Positions 5,918 through 8,978 of a DNA stretch of 8,978 nucleotides are shown piece by piece. Under the pieces are notes generated by a model. It did no database searches and was not told the origin of the DNA. It was given only the letters and a program-made list of their open reading frames with translations. Origin of the DNA: Modestobacter sp. (GTDB lineage Bacteria > Actinomycetota > Actinomycetes > Mycobacteriales > Geodermatophilaceae); contig JAOPVN010000131.1 in the NCBI GenBank assembly GCA_025966175.1, positions 1 through 8,978 of the forward strand, read 5' to 3'. The position numbers and the translations under genes were made by a program. Numbering within the stretch: position 1 is the first letter of the stretch; each line of letters starts with the position of its first letter.

Positions 5918-8476
5918 ATGACGCACGCCCCAGGTGGGTCAGGGGCGATGACCGCCGCTGCCGCCACGGACCCCGCGACCGACCCGTTCGTCCGCGTGCG
6001 CGGCGCCCGCGAGCACAACCTGCGCGACGTGGACGTCGACGTCCCCCGCGATGCGCTCGTCGCGTTCACCGGCGTCTCCGGGTCGGGCAAGTCCTCCCTC
6101 GCCTTCGGCACCATCTACGCCGAGGCGCAGCGGCGGTACTTCGAGTCGGTGGCGCCCTACGCCCGGCGGCTGCTGAACCAGGCCGGCGTCCCCGAGGTGG
6201 ACGACATCACCGGCCTGCCACCGGCGGTGGCCCTGCAGCAGCGGCGCGGGGCGCCCAGCTCACGCTCCACGGTCGGCACGCTGACGACGCTGTCGAACTC
6301 GCTGCGGATGCTGTTGTCCCGCGCCGGGTCCTACCCGGCCGGGGCGACCGGCGTCCTGGACTCCGACTGGTTCTCCCCGAACACCGCGATCGGCGCCTGC
6401 CGGGAGTGCTCCGGGTTGGGCTCGGTCCACCAGGTCACCGAGCAGACGCTGGTCCCGGACCCTTCTCTCAGCATCCGGGACCGGGCCGTGGCCGCCTGGC
6501 CGGGTGCCTGGCACGGGCAGAACCTGCGGGACATCCTCCGCACCCTCGGGCACGACATCGACCGGCCCTGGCGGGAACTGCCGCAGTCCGAGCGCGACTG
6601 GATCCTGTTCACCGACGAGCAGCCCACCGTCGACGTCCACCCCGACCGGGCTGAGGTGCAGGCCGACTACACCTACCGGGGGACCTTCTCCAGCGCCCGC
6701 CGGCACGTGCTGCACACGCTGGCGAACACGTCCAGTCCGGCGATGCGGGAGCGGGCGCTTCGGCACGTGGAGACCGTCGACTGCCCGGTCTGCCACGGGG
6801 CCCGGCTGCGGCCCGAGGCCCTCGCGGTCACCTTCGCCGGCCACACCATCGCCGAGCTGGCCCGGCTGCCGATGGCCGAGCTGGCCGGGGCGCTGCAGCG
6901 CACCGCCGAGCTGACCGACCCGGACGCGGCCTGGCTGTCCTCGGAGTCCGGCGAGACGACCGAGGTGGCGGTGCGGATCGCCCGGGACCTGCGGGGCCGG
7001 ATCCAGGTGCTCGAGGAACTGGGGCTGGGCTACCTGAGCCTGGACCGGACCACCACCACGCTCTCGCCCGGGGAGATGCAGCGGCTGCGACTGGCCACCC
7101 AGCTGCGCGCCGGTCTCTTCGGGGTCGTCTACGTGCTCGACGAACCCTCCGCGGGGCTGCACCCGGCCGACGCCGAGCCGCTGCTGGAGGTGCTGGACCG
7201 GCTGAAGAGGTCGGGCAACTCGCTGTTCGTCGTCGAGCACGACCTGGACGTCGTCCGCCGCGCGGACTGGGTGGTGGACGTCGGCCCGGGCGCGGGTCAG
7301 TACGGGGGCCGGGTGCTGTACAGCGGCCCGGTCGACGGGCTGGCCGAGGTGGACGAGTCGGTGACCCGCCGGTTCCTGTTCGGGGAGGAGCCGCCGCCGC
7401 TGCGCCCGGCGCGGGAACCGTGCGGCTGGCTGCACCTGCGCGGGATCACCCGGCACAACCTGCGGGACGTCGACGTCGACGTCCCGCTGGGGGTGTTCAC
7501 CGCGGTCACCGGGGTGTCCGGTTCGGGCAAGTCCACGCTCGTCACCCAGGTGCTGGCCGGCGTCGTGGTCCGCCGGCTGGGCGCCCGTTCCGCCGAGGAC
7601 GATCCCGAGAACGGCGCGGCGGAGGACGGCGCGGGAGGTGGGGCGGACGCCGGGGTGGAGGTCGTCGCCGAGGGCGTGGAGACCTTCGACCGGCTGGTGC
7701 GGGTGGACCAGAAGCCGATCGGCCGGACCCCGCGGTCCAACCTGGCCACCTACACCGGCATGTTCGACGCCGTCCGCAAGCTCTTCGCCGGCACCGAGGA
7801 GGCCCGGCGCCGTGGGTACGCGGCGGGCCGGTTCTCCTTCAACGTGGCCGGTGGGCGGTGCGAGACCTGCCAGGGCGAGGGGTTCGTCGCCGTCGAGCTG
7901 CTCTTCCTGCCCGGGACGTACGCGCCCTGCCCGACCTGCCACGGCGCCCGGTACGACCCGGAGACACTGGAGGTGACCTGGCACGGGAAGAACATCGCCG
8001 AGGTCCTCGGGCTCACCGTGGACGAGGCGACGACGTTCCTGGCCGAGATCCCCGCGGCGGCCCGCGGCCTGACCACGCTGCAGGACGACGGGCTGGGCTA
8101 CCTGCGGCTGGTCCAACCGGCGACCGAGCTCTCCGGTGGTGAGGCGCAGCGCATCAAGCTGGCCACCGAGCTGCAGCGAGGGCGGCGCGGGCATGCCCTC
8201 TACCTGCACGACGAGCCGACCACCGGACTGCACCCGGCCGACGTCGCGCTGCTGCTGCGCCAGCTGCACCGGCTGGTGGACCACGGCAACACCGTGGTCG
8301 TGGTGGAGCACGAGATGGACGTCGTCGTCAGCGCGGACTGGGTGATCGACCTGGGACCGGGCGGGGGCGACGCGGGTGGCCGGATCGTGGCCGTGGGGCC
8401 GCCGGCGGAGGTGGCACGGGCGGAGGGGAGCCGGACGGCGCCCTACCTGACCGCCCGGCTGGCGCGGTCCCGCTGA
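5918..8476 (+). CDS. uvrA2: UvrA-family ATPase lacking the UvrB-binding domain (UvrA2-like)
   Basis: An 852-residue twin-ABC protein of the excinuclease subunit A family. NBD1 has Walker A GVSGSGKSS at 52-60, signature LSPGE at 382-386, Walker B VLDEP at 406-410 and H-loop H441. NBD2 has Walker A 532-540 (K538), signature LSGGE at 738-742, Walker B HDEP at 764-767 and H798. The C-terminal zinc module is complete (C648, C651, C671, C674) and CPVC at 289-292 is present. The first zinc module keeps only CREC (161-164). From TLSNSLRMLLSRAG (about 124-137) the chain goes almost directly to WFSPNTAIGACREC, where canonical UvrA (about 940 aa) has the UvrB-interaction domain and a CxxC pair. That is the UvrA2 layout, linked in other bacteria to accessory DNA-damage or drug tolerance rather than core UvrABC repair. 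Residues 556-588 are an acidic Gly/Ala/Glu/Asp insert. The start could instead be ATG 5948 (AGGTGGG at 5932-5938, 9 bases away). Confidence 0.93.
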   Translation: MTHAPGGSGAMTAAAATDPATDPFVRVRGAREHNLRDVDVDVPRDALVAFTGVSGSGKSSLAFGTIYAEAQRRYFESVAPYARRLLNQAGVPEVDDITGLPPAVALQQRRGAPSSRSTVGTLTTLSNSLRMLLSRAGSYPAGATGVLDSDWFSPNTAIGACRECSGLGSVHQVTEQTLVPDPSLSIRDRAVAAWPGAWHGQNLRDILRTLGHDIDRPWRELPQSERDWILFTDEQPTVDVHPDRAEVQADYTYRGTFSSARRHVLHTLANTSSPAMRERALRHVETVDCPVCHGARLRPEALAVTFAGHTIAELARLPMAELAGALQRTAELTDPDAAWLSSESGETTEVAVRIARDLRGRIQVLEELGLGYLSLDRTTTTLSPGEMQRLRLATQLRAGLFGVVYVLDEPSAGLHPADAEPLLEVLDRLKRSGNSLFVVEHDLDVVRRADWVVDVGPGAGQYGGRVLYSGPVDGLAEVDESVTRRFLFGEEPPPLRPAREPCGWLHLRGITRHNLRDVDVDVPLGVFTAVTGVSGSGKSTLVTQVLAGVVVRRLGARSAEDDPENGAAEDGAGGGADAGVEVVAEGVETFDRLVRVDQKPIGRTPRSNLATYTGMFDAVRKLFAGTEEARRRGYAAGRFSFNVAGGRCETCQGEGFVAVELLFLPGTYAPCPTCHGARYDPETLEVTWHGKNIAEVLGLTVDEATTFLAEIPAAARGLTTLQDDGLGYLRLVQPATELSGGEAQRIKLATELQRGRRGHALYLHDEPTTGLHPADVALLLRQLHRLVDHGNTVVVVEHEMDVVVSADWVIDLGPGGGDAGGRIVAVGPPAEVARAEGSRTAPYLTARLARSR

Positions 8477-8511
8477 GCCGGCTGGCGTGACGTGACCTTG
8501 CGCGCCCATGC

Positions 8512-8555
8512 CCCCGGGTGGCGAGGACGCCTTCCCGGGGCGGCCTCGCCCACCC
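8512..8555. terminator. Convergent intergenic hairpins, candidate bidirectional terminator
   Basis: Two overlapping, mutually exclusive hairpins fill the 80-bp gap between the convergent UvrA-like and ppsA genes. In the first, CCCCGGG (8512-8518) pairs with CCCGGGG (8534-8540), and inside it GGCG (8520-8523) pairs with CGCC (8528-8531) around AGGA. In the second, GGGTGGCGAGG (8516-8526) pairs with CCTCGCCCACCC (8544-8555) with one bulged base. Neither is followed by a T-tract, as is common for actinobacterial terminators. Confidence 0.5.
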
Positions 8556-8556
8556 G

Positions 8557-8978
8557 TCAGGTCGCGCGGGCGGTCTTGGCGAGGTGCAGCCAGGTGTCGA
8601 CGACGGTGTCGGGATTCAAGGACATGGACTCGATCCCCTGCGCCACGAGCCACTCGGCCAGATCGGGGTGGTCACTGGGGCCCTGACCGCAGATGCCCAC
8701 GTACTTCCCACGTTCCAGGCACGCCCGGATCGCCATCTCCAGCACGGCGAGCACCGCCGGATCACGCTCGTCGAAGCCTGCCGCGACCAGGCTGGAGTCG
8801 CGGTCCAGGCCCAGCACCAGCTGGGTCATGTCGTTGGAGCCGATGGAGAACCCGTCGACGTGCTCGAGGAAGTCCCCGGCGAGCAGCGCGTTGGAGGGCA
8901 GCTCGCACATCATCACGACGGAGAGACCGTTCTCCCCGCGGCGCAGACCGTGCTCGCCCAGCAGCCGCACCACGCCCT
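8557..8978 (-). CDS. ppsA: Phosphoenolpyruvate synthase, C-terminal part (runs off right edge)
   Basis: PEP synthase (pyruvate, water dikinase) converts pyruvate and ATP to PEP, AMP and phosphate for gluconeogenesis. Only the last 139 residues are visible, from the C-terminal PEP/pyruvate-binding TIM-barrel domain. Diagnostic segments are MMCELPSNALLA, DGFSIGSNDMTQLVLGLDRD, FDERDPAVL, KYVGICGQGPSDHPDLAEWL (with the catalytic cysteine in GICGQ) and SLNPDTVVDTWLHLA. The spacing and wording follow PpsA rather than pyruvate phosphate dikinase or PTS enzyme I. The stop (8557-8559) faces the stop of the UvrA-like gene. The frame remains open to the right edge, and the GTG at 8971-8973 is an internal valine, not a start. 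No functional link to the chaperone genes is apparent. Confidence 0.93.
   Translation of the reverse strand, partial: GVVRLLGEHGLRRGENGLSVVMMCELPSNALLAGDFLEHVDGFSIGSNDMTQLVLGLDRDSSLVAAGFDERDPAVLAVLEMAIRACLERGKYVGICGQGPSDHPDLAEWLVAQGIESMSLNPDTVVDTWLHLAKTARAT

Noticed and set aside
5072..6114. Two long minus-strand frames across the intergenic region and the DUF2267 gene
   Set aside because: Both are antisense to the DUF2267 gene, which has a strong ribosome binding site and a recognised family. Their translations show no domain.
6260..8653. A 797-codon open frame on the minus strand opposite the UvrA-like gene
   Set aside because: It mirrors the UvrA-like coding sequence, has a repetitive Gly/Arg/Val/Gln composition, and also runs into ppsA. 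It is a GC-bias shadow.
1..8978. CRISPR arrays, tRNA or rRNA genes, insertion sequences, integrases or phage genes
   Set aside because: I saw no spaced direct repeats, no RNA-gene signatures and no transposase or recombinase motifs. Base composition looks uniform throughout.

Overview
The window comes from a very GC-rich bacterial chromosome, almost certainly an actinobacterium. Codon third positions are nearly all G or C, GTG starts occur, and the dnaK-grpE-dnaJ-MerR-clpB gene order is an actinobacterial arrangement. The protein style would fit a Geodermatophilales/Frankia-like lineage, but I cannot fix the genus from sequence alone.

Left part (1-5072, minus strand): one tightly packed heat-shock/chaperone operon read right to left. 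It contains a GSP17M-type general stress membrane protein, dnaK (Hsp70), grpE (nucleotide exchange factor), a zinc-finger-less CbpA-type Hsp40, a CbpM-like MerR-fold chaperone modulator with a repeat-built proline-rich tail, and the start of clpB (Hsp100), which runs off the left edge. Neighbouring genes overlap or lie within 7 bp, so co-transcription and translational coupling are likely. Together they form a complete disaggregation set: Hsp40 delivers substrate, Hsp70 plus GrpE cycle on it, and ClpB threads aggregates. CbpM would tune the Hsp40.

Middle (5073-5392): a 320-bp divergent intergenic region holding three consecutive perfect inverted repeats. I find no HspR (HAIR) or HrcA (CIRCE) operator in it. 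It is followed on the plus strand by a small DUF2267 protein (5393-5773) with a strong ribosome binding site.

Right part: a plus-strand UvrA paralogue (5918-8476) lacking the UvrB-interaction domain, possibly driven by a SigB/SigF-like stress promoter. It converges with the 3' end of a phosphoenolpyruvate synthase gene (ppsA, minus strand, 8557 to the right edge). An 80-bp gap between them carries two alternative GC-rich hairpins.

Most of the window consists of recognisable families. The unusual points are the CbpA/CbpM pair in the slot usually held by DnaJ/HspR, the in-frame 18-bp tandem repeat in cbpM, the hairpin cluster in the divergent promoter region, and the altered UvrA.
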